Shown one piece after another: positions 41,696 through 50,425 of a DNA stretch of 64,000 nt. Every line of letters begins with the position of its first letter. The first letter of the stretch is position 1. The position numbers and the translations under genes are program-made. The notes under the pieces were generated by a model. That model saw only the letters and a list, made by a program, of their open reading frames with translations. It was not told where the DNA came from and did not search any database. The stretch is from G963666535 sp963666535 (GTDB lineage Bacteria > Bacillota > Clostridia > Oscillospirales > Oscillospiraceae): contig OY762913.1 in NCBI GenBank assembly GCA_963666535.1, forward strand, positions 806,001 to 870,000, written 5' to 3'.

Positions 41696-42517
41696 CTAAG
41701 ACGCTGATCCATCCACAAACTGTGCCAATTCAAGGTTGAATTTTTCGAGTTGGTCATAAAATAGGAAGTGCCCGCAGGACTCAAACGAAACGAGTTTGGC
41801 GTTTCTGATGGCGTTTTTCTGGGCAACGGCCAAGGGGAACAGGCATACCTGGTCGTTTAAACCATGCAGGATCAGGGTTGGGACTTGGATTGTTTCCAGG
41901 TCCTGAAACAGTTCCTCATTGAGCCATGCATTGGCAACTGCCGCAGTGGCCCAGCTTGAGGCCTGAAGGCCCAGATCAAAAATCCAATTGGAGAGGTCGG
42001 GGGTAACGTAGTTATGGAAAATCATGTTGCCGAAATTCCGTAGCATGGCAGGGCGGTTTTGGTAAGTAAGCTGTATGATGTCAAGGACAGACTGTCTCGT
42101 CAATCCATATGGGAAATTGGGACGTTGGATCAAGCTGGGGGCCGCTGCGGCAAATAGGGCCAGTTTGGACACCCCGTGCCCCTGATGTCTGGCCATGTAG
42201 CGAATCGCGATCCCGCCCCCTGTTGAGTGCCCTCCAAGCGTAATGTTGTTCAATTGCAGTGCGTCAATGACGCCCCGCACGTCATCGGCCAACCGGTTAT
42301 AGTCATAGTCACCCCATGGCTTGGATGACAGGCCAAACCCCCGGGTGTCAATGCCAATGCACCGGTATCCCAGCTTCGGCAGCTGATTGAATTGATACTC
42401 AAACAGATTGTGATCTCCGGGCCAGCCATGGATGAATAGAATTGTTTTGCTGCCTGTTGGATTGATGTCCTCCACGTAAATACACACATTTGGTTCTACC
42501 GTCACATAATATCCCAC
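41696..42517 (-). CDS. Alpha/beta hydrolase
   Basis: 273 residues. The oxyanion HGWPGDHNLF, nucleophile elbow GGHSTGG, acidic residue in LILHGLNDQV and His in SCGHFLF complete the triad. It resembles the haloperoxidase/epoxide-hydrolase-like branch (HGWPG, DTRGFGLSSKP). The GTG at 42517 has AAAGGA at 9 bp; earlier in-frame starts lack one. Substrate unknown. It stands alone. Confidence 0.88.
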   Translation of the reverse strand: MGYYVTVEPNVCIYVEDINPTGSKTILFIHGWPGDHNLFEYQFNQLPKLGYRCIGIDTRGFGLSSKPWGDYDYNRLADDVRGVIDALQLNNITLGGHSTGGGIAIRYMARHQGHGVSKLALFAAAAPSLIQRPNFPYGLTRQSVLDIIQLTYQNRPAMLRNFGNMIFHNYVTPDLSNWIFDLGLQASSWATAAVANAWLNEELFQDLETIQVPTLILHGLNDQVCLFPLAVAQKNAIRNAKLVSFESCGHFLFYDQLEKFNLELAQFVDGSAS

Positions 42518-42832
42518 ATCGTTGCATCCTTTCCTAATTCGTGATACTAGAATACTCCTTGCGGAATGAGAAGTTGACAAATTCGGTAAAAATCTTGGAA
42601 AAGAGCATGGGAAAACAAAAGTTTAACCCTTTGTGATTGGAACGGCGGTTGGGAAAACCAGATCGGGAAGCGTGAAAGACTCCACCAGTTCGTCCTATAA
42701 AAAAAGGAGGGGCGGGCTTCGGCAGAAATCCGCAGCCTGCGGAAGCTCCGGAAGAGTGAAAGTAATTTGTTCTTGCACGATGTCCGTTCACGATTGGCGG
42801 TTCTTTGCATACCATGAAATTAGGTGATGAAG

Positions 42833-42988
42833 ATGACATCATGTGAATGGGCAACTGCCGTTACCGCTTTGGCTTTGGCAATCGCAAAGGATAAACCAGT
42901 CAGTGAAATAGCATTTCTTTCACTGCTATTTACACAGCTTGGAGATACTCTGGGCACCCTCGCAGTTACCCCACCAGATTGCTTTTAA
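42833..42988 (+). CDS. 51-residue DUF6774-like protein
   Basis: It begins MTSCEWATAVTALALAIAK and continues to FTQLGDTLGTLAV. The pattern (Cys4, Ala-rich helix, FTQLGDTL) matches the small DUF6774 family common in Oscillospiraceae. AGGTGATGAAG precedes the ATG. Function unknown. The stretch before it (42518-42832) holds no convincing gene. Confidence 0.7.
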   Translation: MTSCEWATAVTALALAIAKDKPVSEIAFLSLLFTQLGDTLGTLAVTPPDCF

Positions 42989-43434
42989 TCCAATTGGTTC
43001 AAGTCTTCTGGTTGCATTGCCGCCGACGGCATCGGCGGACAGGCCGTTGAAGATCAAATCATCTTAGACGCGAAAACCACGACGATACGCAAGAGGGAAC
43101 AATCTCAGCGGTACATTCAACCGGTTTTACGAGGAGGCAGAAAAGGACTTTGCTTGACCTGGCGTTTTTAAACTAGGAACAGATCCATTCTGAGTGAGTG
43201 AATCCCAGATAGCAAACGTGTTTGTGAGGGAGGATACCATGTAGCCCGTATGATTAGAAGCCCAGCGCTTACCAATACAGTAAGCTTTGAGCGTCTTTTT
43301 CTCTTTATTTACCTGCTTTTTACCGCCCCACCTCAAAATTAACATTGCCGTAATAGCTGAACAGATTTTTGTTAACATCTCTGAGATATTATAATACTCG
43401 CAAGGAACTTCTTTTTCATTTCATCCTCCGAGGC
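42989..43434. other. Gap without supported gene
   Basis: An 83-codon minus-strand frame (43127-43378) exists, but it has no ribosome site and no family resemblance, so I do not call it. Confidence 0.4.
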
Positions 43435-43465
43435 AAACCGGACGTCAGGAGCAGGCGTCCGGTTT
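43435..43465. terminator. Stem-loop AAACCGGACG/CGTCCGGTTT
   Basis: A 10 bp perfect stem followed by TTGTTCT on the plus strand, a moderate terminator shape. No clear upstream gene on that strand. Confidence 0.5.
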
Positions 43466-43513
43466 GTTCTATTCTGGAGTGCTTCGCCCAGCATATAAAA
43501 GACGCCCCCATAC

Positions 43514-43555
43514 AAAAAAGACATACCTTCCCTTGGCGGGAAGCTATGTCTTTTG
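43514..43555 (-). terminator. Terminator hairpin, copy 1 of a repeated element
   Basis: AAAAGACATA and TATGTCTTTT enclose TTCCC-TTGGCGGGAA, with a T run on the minus strand. It would end the HTH membrane gene. It is nearly identical to the hairpin at 45274-45313. Confidence 0.75.
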
Positions 43556-43644
43556 TTGTGTCATTCGGTCAAAATAGATGCAGATAGAATTATTCTCATT
43601 ATAAGATTGCAAATTATAAAATGTAGCCGTTGCCACGCAACTTG

Positions 43645-44472
43645 TCATAAAAATTTCTTTTTTTGTATAGTACCGTTTCTAATGAGCAACACGCTCGCTG
43701 CTATAATAATAATGGAGAAGGTCAGAATATTCCATACATCAACAAGTGGTTGGTGAATAAATTGATGAAGGCTAGAGTTAATTAAAAGGCACACGGGAAT
43801 TGCGAGCAACAAAGATATGGCAGATGCAATCAGCTTCCTGAATTTCAGTATTTTAAACAATGCAAAAATAACCCAAAGAAACGCCACAAAAATAACCGCC
43901 ATTCGAATACCAATGGACAAAATTAAACCGCTGTTTTCAATTAAACAATCCAATATATACAAAAAGGGAACAATTATAACACTTAATGCAATCATTGCAC
44001 AACAGAAGCCTTTTCTACCAAGCTTAATGATAGGGAACAGTACCAGCCAAGCAAAGACAATTGAGCTAACGGGAAAAAGTGACCAGGTAAAATTACCGGA
44101 AACGGCTAAGTCGCAGATAGCGCACACGGTAATTCCCGTGAGGAGCAGTAGAGAAAAAATAATTGCCAATATATTATGTATGGATTTTACTTTGTTTTCT
44201 GTTACTTTGTCAGCATAACGCAAAGCATTATCAGTTGTTTTAACAGAATCGGCATTGGCATCACTTTTTTGACCATTTAGCAACTCACCTGTTGTTACCC
44301 CAAATATATCTGCGATTGACGGTAAAAGCGATATATCCGGGTAACTTAATCCTCGCTCCCATTTTGAGACTGCCTTACCTGTAATATTCAATTTTGCCGC
44401 CAAATCTTTTTGTGTCATCTGATTGAGTTTTCTCAATTCAGAAATAAATTGTCCCATTTTTTCGTTTGTCAT
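43645..44472 (-). CDS. XRE-family regulator fused to membrane domain
   Basis: 275 residues. The N-terminal HTH (residues about 8-62) reads ISELRKLNQMTQKDLAAKLNITGKAVSKWERG. A short linker is followed by six or so membrane helices (about 95-270). Such HTH-membrane fusions are common in clostridia and may be membrane-tethered regulators. It is clearly AT-richer than its surroundings, which suggests transfer. It has its own promoter and an adjacent perfect inverted repeat that may be its operator. Confidence 0.85.
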   Translation of the reverse strand: MTNEKMGQFISELRKLNQMTQKDLAAKLNITGKAVSKWERGLSYPDISLLPSIADIFGVTTGELLNGQKSDANADSVKTTDNALRYADKVTENKVKSIHNILAIIFSLLLLTGITVCAICDLAVSGNFTWSLFPVSSIVFAWLVLFPIIKLGRKGFCCAMIALSVIIVPFLYILDCLIENSGLILSIGIRMAVIFVAFLWVIFALFKILKFRKLIASAISLLLAIPVCLLINSSLHQFIHQPLVDVWNILTFSIIIIAASVLLIRNGTIQKKKFL

Positions 44473-44492
44473 TAAATCACACCCTTGAATCT

Positions 44493-44521
44493 ATTCTATT
44501 AGGTAATGTGAAAAATAGCAA
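44493..44521 (-). promoter_or_regulatory. Predicted promoter of the HTH-membrane gene
   Basis: On the minus strand TTGCTA (44516-44521), a 17 bp spacer and TAGAAT (44493-44498). Confidence 0.6.
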
Positions 44522-44525
44522 GATG

Positions 44526-44557
44526 CCATTGGTTGAATTTAGAAAATCAACCAATGG
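44526..44557. promoter_or_regulatory. Perfect 11 bp inverted repeat, candidate operator
   Basis: CCATTGGTTGA (44526-44536) and TCAACCAATGG (44547-44557) flank 10 bp and begin 5 bp upstream of the -35 of the HTH-membrane gene. No T run follows, so an operator is more likely than a terminator. Confidence 0.5.
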
Positions 44558-44585
44558 TAGATAAAATAATCCGATATCAGTATGG

Positions 44586-44641
44586 TATAAAAAGTTAGGA
44601 CAAAGTAGACACTTTATTGCATCTGCTTTGTCCTAACTTTT
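44586..44641 (-). terminator. Terminator of the NUDIX gene
   Basis: AAAAGTTAGGACAAAG (44590-44605) pairs perfectly with CTTTGTCCTAACTTTT (44626-44641). A T run follows on the minus strand. Confidence 0.85.
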
Positions 44642-44721
44642 GGAATTATGTTGCAAATAAAATTTTTGCTATCAGGATAAATTGTTCAAATTAGGTTAGT
44701 AAATTAAAATTATAGCTGAGT

Positions 44722-45195
44722 TCAGCCTTTTGAAACAAAGTGTTTGGGATATCCGTTTAAATTGTATATTTCTTTTTTGAGGAACGCGGGATAGATAATG
44801 ACATTTTGAATTTCATCAATAGGCATCCAACCGATGACTACATTGCAGTTATCTTTATGTGATACGAACTCATCCTCAGGAATTGTTGAACCATTGCGCA
44901 ATTCAATTAGATAATAAAAAGCAATATTGTGAGCTTGCTTTCCATTCCATTCCCAAAAACATTCTTCACTCCATAATAAGCGTTTACACAATATGTCTGT
45001 ATCTGTTTCCTCTTTATATTCACGAATAAGTCCATTCTCTAATGTTTCGCCAATTTTCACATGCCCACCTGGCAAAGCAAATTCGTTTCCACCACGGTCT
45101 CGCTGAACAAGAATTTTATTATTCTGAATTAAAACACCAACCGTTCTCAGGTCACAAATATATTCTTTGGTTGCAAATAACCAATCTTTATCCAT
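44722..45195 (-). CDS. NUDIX hydrolase
   Basis: 157 residues. The Nudix box is GGHVKIGETLENGLIREYKEET, matching Gx5Ex7REUxEE, with the final Gly replaced. It hydrolyses a nucleoside diphosphate linked to another group; substrate unknown. It is AT-rich like its HTH-membrane neighbour. It lies between the two repeated hairpins. Confidence 0.92.
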   Translation of the reverse strand: MDKDWLFATKEYICDLRTVGVLIQNNKILVQRDRGGNEFALPGGHVKIGETLENGLIREYKEETDTDILCKRLLWSEECFWEWNGKQAHNIAFYYLIELRNGSTIPEDEFVSHKDNCNVVIGWMPIDEIQNVIIYPAFLKKEIYNLNGYPKHFVSKG

Positions 45196-45273
45196 GTCTA
45201 ACCTCTACAAATTCCTTATTATCTGCATGATGTAGTAACTTTAAAGCCATAATAGCACACTTCATCAAATATA

Positions 45274-45313
45274 AAAAGACATAGCTTCCCCTTGGCGGAA
45301 AGCTATGTCTTTT
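45274..45313 (-). terminator. Terminator of tRNA-Arg, copy 2 of a repeated element
   Basis: AAAAGACATAGCTT pairs with AAGCTATGTCTTTT (one imperfect position) around CCCCTTGGCGG, with a T run on the minus strand. It directly follows the tRNA 3' end. Confidence 0.85.
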
Positions 45314-45314
45314 C

Positions 45315-45390
45315 TGGTACGCCCGACAGGAGTCGAACCTGCAACATTCAGAACCGGAATCTGACGCTCTATCCATTGAACTACGGGCGC
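45315..45390 (-). tRNA. tRNA-Arg(CCG)
   Basis: 76 nt with encoded CCA. The acceptor GCGCCCG pairs with CGGGCGT (G-U at the end pair). The D arm is intact, the anticodon arm TCAGA-TTCCGGT-TCTGA gives CCG, and the T arm CAGGTTCGACTCCTG is present. It reads CGG. Confidence 0.96.
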
Positions 45391-45427
45391 GTATCATTTT
45401 GGATTTTCACTTGACAGGATAGCTGAT

Positions 45428-45456
45428 AGTATATCATATTGTGGCAGCATTGGCAA
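45428..45456 (-). promoter_or_regulatory. Predicted promoter of tRNA-Arg
   Basis: On the minus strand TTGCCA (45451-45456), a 17 bp spacer and TATACT (45428-45433), about 38 bp before the tRNA. Confidence 0.65.
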
Positions 45457-45675
45457 CACCTATTTCACAAGACCAATCCCGCTTGCAGCAAGCTTTACAC
45501 GGAAAGAAAAGGAACCAACGTAAGCGTTGCAAACGGAAGAAAGTTACAACTTTTAACCCTGATCGCTTTTTAGCAAGGCAAAGAGGGAAAGACCAAAATT
45601 AGTCAGGGTATACTCTGCTCTGCTGCAGAAAAATCATAGGGAGACACAGCGGTCGGGAAGTGTTTACTTTTTTGG

Positions 45676-45719
45676 TTGACAGACAGAACAAGAAATAGTA
45701 AGATAACAATGATAATCAT
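45676..45719 (+). promoter_or_regulatory. Promoter and palindromic candidate operator of the Rrf2 gene
   Basis: TTGACA (45676-45681), 17 bp, TAAGAT (45699-45704). Immediately downstream ATGATAATCAT (45709-45719) is a palindrome where a self-regulating Rrf2 protein could bind. Confidence 0.55.
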
Positions 45720-45758
45720 AGGGAAATAATATGATAAAAATCACAAGGGAGTGCCGCA

Positions 45759-46193
45759 ATGAAGATATCCACGAAGGGGCGCTATGCCCTACGTATGATG
45801 CTGGATCTGGCGCAGAATGACACCGGCGGGTACATCGCCCTGCGCGATATTTCCGCGCGGCAAAACGTTTCTGTCAAGTATTTGGAGCAGATCGTTACCC
45901 TTCTCAGCCGCGCTGGATACCTGAAAAGTGTGCGTGGTTCGCAGGGGGGGTACAAGCTCTCTCGCAAACCGGCAGAATACAGGGTGGGTGACATTCTGCG
46001 GGTAACCGAGGGGAAGCTGGTCCCTGTGGCGTGTCTGGAAGGTGACACTGTGGACTGCGAGCGGGCAGAGGAATGCATCACACTGCCCTTCTGGCAGGGA
46101 CTGCAGGAGGTTATTGAGAATTATGTGGACAAAACCACGCTGGCCGACCTGCTCGACAGAGAGAGAAAGAGCGATCCCTGTTCTCTAAAATGA
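45759..46193 (+). CDS. Rrf2-family (IscR-like) transcriptional regulator
   Basis: 144 residues. The N-terminal winged helix reads MKISTKGRYALRMMLDLAQ and SVKYLEQIVTLLSRAGYLKSVRGSQGGY. Three cysteines in ACLEGDTVDCERAEEC match the [2Fe-2S] site of IscR/CymR-like proteins. It probably senses Fe-S or cysteine status. No isc genes follow, so its targets are elsewhere. It is monocistronic with its own promoter and terminator. Confidence 0.93.
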   Translation: MKISTKGRYALRMMLDLAQNDTGGYIALRDISARQNVSVKYLEQIVTLLSRAGYLKSVRGSQGGYKLSRKPAEYRVGDILRVTEGKLVPVACLEGDTVDCERAEECITLPFWQGLQEVIENYVDKTTLADLLDRERKSDPCSLK

Positions 46194-46248
46194 CGATAAA
46201 AGCAGGCAGGGCGCATGATAGACACAAACTGAACCACGGTGTTTTGGG

Positions 46249-46282
46249 AAAGGCAGACAGCAGATTTAGCTGTCTGCCTTTG
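46249..46282 (+). terminator. Terminator of the Rrf2 gene
   Basis: AAAGGCAGACAGC pairs perfectly with GCTGTCTGCCTTT around a 7-base loop. Confidence 0.85.
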
Positions 46283-46426
46283 CCGTTGTCGGCTATTTTT
46301 CGGTTTCCTTCCACGCCTGCACGGAGGATACTGATGTCCCGATCGTGAAGGACAATTCTCTGCTCTGTGGTTCTGTGGTAGCGTTCAGCGACATATCAAT
46401 GCGGTCAAAAACAGGGGAAGAAGCTT

Positions 46427-46472
46427 GCCCCCAGAGCAAACAGGTTTGTTTTTCACTGTTTACTCTGGGGGC
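46427..46472 (-). other. Long stem-loop past the moeA-like gene
   Basis: GCCCCCAGAG-AAACAG and CTGTTT-CTCTGGGGGC form a 16-17 bp stem with one mismatch around a 12-base loop. There is no T run on the minus strand, so it may stabilise the mRNA end or be a Rho-type stop. The rest of 46283-46515 is empty. Confidence 0.5.
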
Positions 46473-46515
46473 AGTATATCTTTCATGGGATACCAGCCTG
46501 TTCAAGAGTGGAACC

Positions 46516-47715
46516 TTACAGCATTTCGGGGCTGCACAGAAGCTCTGCGTCAATGACGGCGCCCTTTTTGACAAGGCTTTCCCCCCTGGGGGAAATATAC
46601 ATGGCATTGGAGCCCATGCTGACGGGGGTGCGGACCTCCCGGAAGGAGATGTGCGAAGCCTGGAAGGTGCCGTCCGGCAGACGGGTCACGTTGAGCTTGC
46701 AGAGGTTTGCGTAGCCGCTGGCGGTTTCCATATCCGCAGCCATGACGGCCTTCACCGTGGGACGCTGATGGACGGGTACGCCAAGGAAGCGGGCCACAAT
46801 TGCGCTGACGCACCAGCACATGCCGTGGAAGGCGGCGATGCCGGGGCCGGGGAGATTCACCACGGCCTTGTTCTCCACTACGGCCAGACACATGGGTTTG
46901 CCGGGGACTGCCGCAATGCAGTGATGGAGCACCTTGCCCTTTTTGGCAAGCAGACGGGTGTTGAAGTCCTCTTCCCCCTTGGACGAACCGCCGTTGATGA
47001 CCACGATGTCCGCTCGCGCCAGAGCCAGATCCAATGCTTGCTCCAGAGACTGGGGGTCATCCCGCACGATGGGGAACATAAGGGGTTCTGCGCCCAACGT
47101 TTCCAGCATGGGCTTTACCATCAGACTGTTGGAATCCACATTCTGACCGCGGCCGGGCTGGATGCCCGCCATGACCAGCTCGCTGCCTGTGGGGAGAAAG
47201 GCCACAATGGGCTTTTTGCGTACCGGCAGCATGCGCACCCCGCCCATGGCAAGTACGGCCAGGTCCATGGGGCGGATTTTAGAACCGGCCTTGAGGAGCA
47301 GATCGCCTTCCTGCAGATCGGCGCCCCGGAGCTTTACCGTGTCGCCGGCCTTGACGGGTACACCCGCGTGAATGACCAAGCCGCCATCTGCGGTGATGTC
47401 CACGTCTTCAATGCGCAGAATGGTGTCATAACGGTCGGGAAAATCGTCGCCGGTATCGGCACGGACAAATTCATTTCCCAGACGCCATTCGGTGGTGTCC
47501 GCCTTGCCGTTTTGCCAGTCGGCGGCACACAGCGCCACGCCGTCAGCCTGGGAGGCGCGACAGACAGGCAAGGTGTTGACGGAAAACTGATCCTCAGCGG
47601 CGATGAACCCAAGGGCGTCGCACAGGGGAATCATTTCAGTTTGACCACGAGGCGTCCAGGCATCAAAAAGCGAGGCGAGGGCAGTTTCTCTGGAAGGTAG
47701 GTTGTTATCCGGCAT
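46516..47715 (-). CDS. moeA: MoeA-family molybdopterin molybdenumtransferase
   Basis: 399 residues, normal MoeA length. It shows the domain order of MoeA: the N-terminal linker region, the MoCF-binding domain with ADIVVINGGSSKGEEDF (the GG-S-G-D type loop) and PTGSEL, VNLPGPGIAAF, and the beta-barrel C-terminus. MoeA inserts molybdate (or tungstate) into AMP-molybdopterin. It is last in an operon with a FecCD-type transporter and two methyltransferases, behind a Moco-riboswitch-like leader. SRASQADGVAL stands where MoeA usually has the R-x-DGYA loop. Confidence 0.88.
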   Translation of the reverse strand: MPDNNLPSRETALASLFDAWTPRGQTEMIPLCDALGFIAAEDQFSVNTLPVCRASQADGVALCAADWQNGKADTTEWRLGNEFVRADTGDDFPDRYDTILRIEDVDITADGGLVIHAGVPVKAGDTVKLRGADLQEGDLLLKAGSKIRPMDLAVLAMGGVRMLPVRKKPIVAFLPTGSELVMAGIQPGRGQNVDSNSLMVKPMLETLGAEPLMFPIVRDDPQSLEQALDLALARADIVVINGGSSKGEEDFNTRLLAKKGKVLHHCIAAVPGKPMCLAVVENKAVVNLPGPGIAAFHGMCWCVSAIVARFLGVPVHQRPTVKAVMAADMETASGYANLCKLNVTRLPDGTFQASHISFREVRTPVSMGSNAMYISPRGESLVKKGAVIDAELLCSPEML

Positions 47716-47788
47716 GGTAGGAACAGTCCTTTCTTTCTATGCGCAATTAGTAGGCGGTAGCATTTTTATGAAAAGTTATGGAACTTTT

Positions 47789-48451
47789 TCAGGTTTTCTC
47801 CATGACGATCCAGTTGCCTGTCTCGTCATTGTCCAGACGGTAGGTCGCGCCGATGCGGTCCAGAATCCGGCGGTACATCTGGTCCTTTTTGATCCGATCC
47901 TCACTGCAGCCGGGCGACCATTCCGGCTTGACGGTTTTCATCTTCTGGATAATGGATGCTGCAATGTCTGGTGTGCCAAGACTGCCGCCCACCAACGTTT
48001 TTCCACCGGGAGCCAGTACGCGCCAAATTTCCCGAAATGCCGTTTCCAGGTCAGGCTCTTCTCCCCAAAATCCAATGGAACCCCGGCTGATGATCAGGTC
48101 GAAGCAAGCATCCGGGAAGGGGAGTGCATGGACATCACCCGTGGCGTGGGCGCAGCGGGACGCGAGACCCCACGCATCTCCACGTGCCTTGCATAGGCCG
48201 ATCGCCTCTTCATTGATGTCGAGAAAGGTGACGCTTAGGTTGGATATTTTGGCCAGATGGTAACCAAACATACCCCCACCGCAGCCCAAATCCAGGCATC
48301 TTCCCGCATCTGCGCCGAATACCCGGAGCGCCTTGTCGGCGATGATGGGGAACAGTGGGAGAAAGACGGTTCGGGCGATAAAGTCATAGCCCTCGGCCGC
48401 CTGTTTGGGGGAGTGCTTGAGCTGCTCCATTTTTTCCTTCTTATTTTCCAT
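47789..48451 (-). CDS. Class I SAM-dependent methyltransferase
   Basis: 220 residues. Motif I CLDLGCGGGMFGYHLA, acidic loop FLDINEEAIGLC, and DVHALPFPDACFDLIISRGSIGFW (motif II region) are clear. It resembles UbiE/UbiG-type small-molecule methyltransferases. It lies between the binding-lipoprotein and moeA genes. Substrate unknown. It is not closely related to the CCNSC methyltransferase in this operon. Confidence 0.88.
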   Translation of the reverse strand: MENKKEKMEQLKHSPKQAAEGYDFIARTVFLPLFPIIADKALRVFGADAGRCLDLGCGGGMFGYHLAKISNLSVTFLDINEEAIGLCKARGDAWGLASRCAHATGDVHALPFPDACFDLIISRGSIGFWGEEPDLETAFREIWRVLAPGGKTLVGGSLGTPDIAASIIQKMKTVKPEWSPGCSEDRIKKDQMYRRILDRIGATYRLDNDETGNWIVMEKT

Positions 48452-48458
48452 GCTGGCA

Positions 48459-49574
48459 TCAGGGGTTATAGTCGGGCAGCTGAAGGGAGGTCAGCTGCGC
48501 GTCTGTGAGGTCAACATTATAGAACAGCTGGAAGAAATCACTGATCTCCTCGTTGATATCATAATCCACATAGGTAGGATAGAGCTCGGCGGCCAGCCAC
48601 TGCATGCCCAGCACGCGCATGATGTTGGGAGGACGGTCAAACCAGTTGAAGGGCGCGACAGGCGTGGTGTAGACCTTGCCCGCCTGTACCGCGGACAGCT
48701 CCCCCCAGACATCACTGCTCATGATGGTATCATAGGTTGCCAGCGTGCTGCCGGAGACAATGATAATATCGGGATTCCAATTGATGACCTGCTCCATGGA
48801 GACCTCGGTCATGCCCTGACCGGACTGCTCCTCCACGTCGGCCACGCTGGTGATGCCAAGAAAATTCTGTACTTCAATGTGGTGGCCGCCGGCAGGCTCG
48901 GTGGAAAGCCCCTCGTTGCCCTCGGCATAATAGAAGGACAGCTTTTCGCTGTCGGGGACCTTTGCCATCAGTTGGGTCATGTGGGTCATTTTTTCCTCGC
49001 AGTAGGAGGCAAGTGCCTCCCCGCGCTCGGCAACGCCCAACACACCGCCCAGCCAGCGGTAGACCTCGGCGGTGTACTCGAAGTCGGAGAACACAACCAG
49101 AACGGGAATGTCGGTCTGATTCTGGATGTCCTCGGCCACGGAGTATTCCCCGTTGGCCGAAATGTTGCTCATGTAGATGATCACATCGGGGGCGGCCTCA
49201 ATGATAGCCTCGATATCGGCAGTTACCTTCTGGCCCATCCAGCCGCCCAGTACAGGCAGGGCTTTCAGGTTTTCGGGAAGATATTGCGCGTTGTCCTCGG
49301 ACAGGGTATTGACCCAGCCCATCATCAGGTCGGGCAGCAGCGTGCATACCATGGCTTCCGCCGTGGGCACCGAGCAGTAGACCGAGGTGATGGTGGTGGG
49401 GATCTCTACCTCACGACCGGCCATATCGGTGACGGTTTGCGTGGCACTCTGGGCAGCTTCAGAAGTCTCGGGGGGCGTGGTTGTTTCCTCCGCTGCGGGT
49501 GCGGTGTTGCCACAAGCGGTGAGCATGCTCAGCAGCATGGTCATCGCCAGCAGCAAAGCTAGCTTTCTTTTCAT
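48459..49574 (-). CDS. FecB/MolA-like substrate-binding lipoprotein (set 3)
   Basis: 371 residues. The signal peptide ends in lipobox MLTAC (C21), then a Thr/Glu-rich linker. The binding domain opens TVTDMAGREVEIPTTITSVYC. A type III binding protein like MolA, BtuF or FecB. GGAGAGACA precedes the ATG. The moeA gene in the same operon makes molybdate, tungstate or a chelated form the leading candidate. Confidence 0.9.
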   Translation of the reverse strand: MKRKLALLLAMTMLLSMLTACGNTAPAAEETTTPPETSEAAQSATQTVTDMAGREVEIPTTITSVYCSVPTAEAMVCTLLPDLMMGWVNTLSEDNAQYLPENLKALPVLGGWMGQKVTADIEAIIEAAPDVIIYMSNISANGEYSVAEDIQNQTDIPVLVVFSDFEYTAEVYRWLGGVLGVAERGEALASYCEEKMTHMTQLMAKVPDSEKLSFYYAEGNEGLSTEPAGGHHIEVQNFLGITSVADVEEQSGQGMTEVSMEQVINWNPDIIIVSGSTLATYDTIMSSDVWGELSAVQAGKVYTTPVAPFNWFDRPPNIMRVLGMQWLAAELYPTYVDYDINEEISDFFQLFYNVDLTDAQLTSLQLPDYNP

Positions 49575-49639
49575 TACAATGTCTCTCCTTTTGGTTTGTA
49601 TCTAAGTAAACGCCAAGACTCCGAGCGTTCGGCGAGTGC

Positions 49640-50425
49640 TTACCGCTGCATCAGGGGGACGCAGCTTTTCAGCTGCCCGTATTGGGGATCCGTCTGGGTG
49701 ATGACGCGTACATCCACGCCGTAGGCCTCCCGCAAATTGTCCTCGGTCACAATTTCCTCGGCAGGGCCGAGTTTGAAGACAGAACCGCGTTCCAACAAAC
49801 CGACCTTGGAGGAACAGAGGAACGCATGGTCTGGAAAGTGGGAAGTCATAATAATGGCGATGCCTTCCTTGGACAGCTGCTCGATCTGAGAGAGGACCCG
49901 CACTTGGTTGGCAAAATCCAGATTTGCCGTGGGCTCGTCCATGACCAGCAGCTTCGGGTTCTGGTTGAGTGCACGGGCGATGAGCACCATCTGCCGTTCG
50001 CCGCCGCTGATCTCGGTGTAGGGCTCATCTTTTAAATGGGAAATGCTCAGGCGCTCCAAGTTTTCCTCCGCTCCACGGACATCGGCCGGGCCTGGCGTGG
50101 AAAACAGACCGAGATGCGCCAGCCGCCCCATAACCACCACATCCAACACGGAGAATGGGAAGGGCGGCGTGTGGGACTGAGGAACATACCCAATGACCTT
50201 GGCGACACGCTTTTTGGACCACTTGAGAATATTTTCCCCGTCTAAATTCACGCTGCCCCCGATCAGCGGCAGAAACCCCATCATGCTTTTGAACAGCGTG
50301 GTTTTTCCCACGCCATTGGGGCCCAGAAGACATAGTGTTTCGCCGGACTCCACACTGGCGGAAATGTTGGTGAGAATCACCTTTTTACCGTAGCCGCAGG
50401 TGGCATTTTTGATTTCAAATCTCAT
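49640..50425 (-). CDS. ABC transporter ATPase (set 3)
   Basis: 261 residues. Walker A GPNGVGKTT, signature ISGGERQMVLIAR, Walker B LLVMDEPTANLD, switch TSHFPDH. It is very similar to the set 2 ATPase at 30307-31158. The ATG overlaps the permease stop (ATGA). Confidence 0.95.
   Translation of the reverse strand: MRFEIKNATCGYGKKVILTNISASVESGETLCLLGPNGVGKTTLFKSMMGFLPLIGGSVNLDGENILKWSKKRVAKVIGYVPQSHTPPFPFSVLDVVVMGRLAHLGLFSTPGPADVRGAEENLERLSISHLKDEPYTEISGGERQMVLIARALNQNPKLLVMDEPTANLDFANQVRVLSQIEQLSKEGIAIIMTSHFPDHAFLCSSKVGLLERGSVFKLGPAEEIVTEDNLREAYGVDVRVITQTDPQYGQLKSCVPLMQR

Noticed and set aside
42534..42854. 106-codon minus-strand frame beside the alpha/beta hydrolase
   Set aside because: Low-quality composition, no ribosome site, no recognisable family; it overlaps the hydrolase 5' region and the small plus-strand gene.
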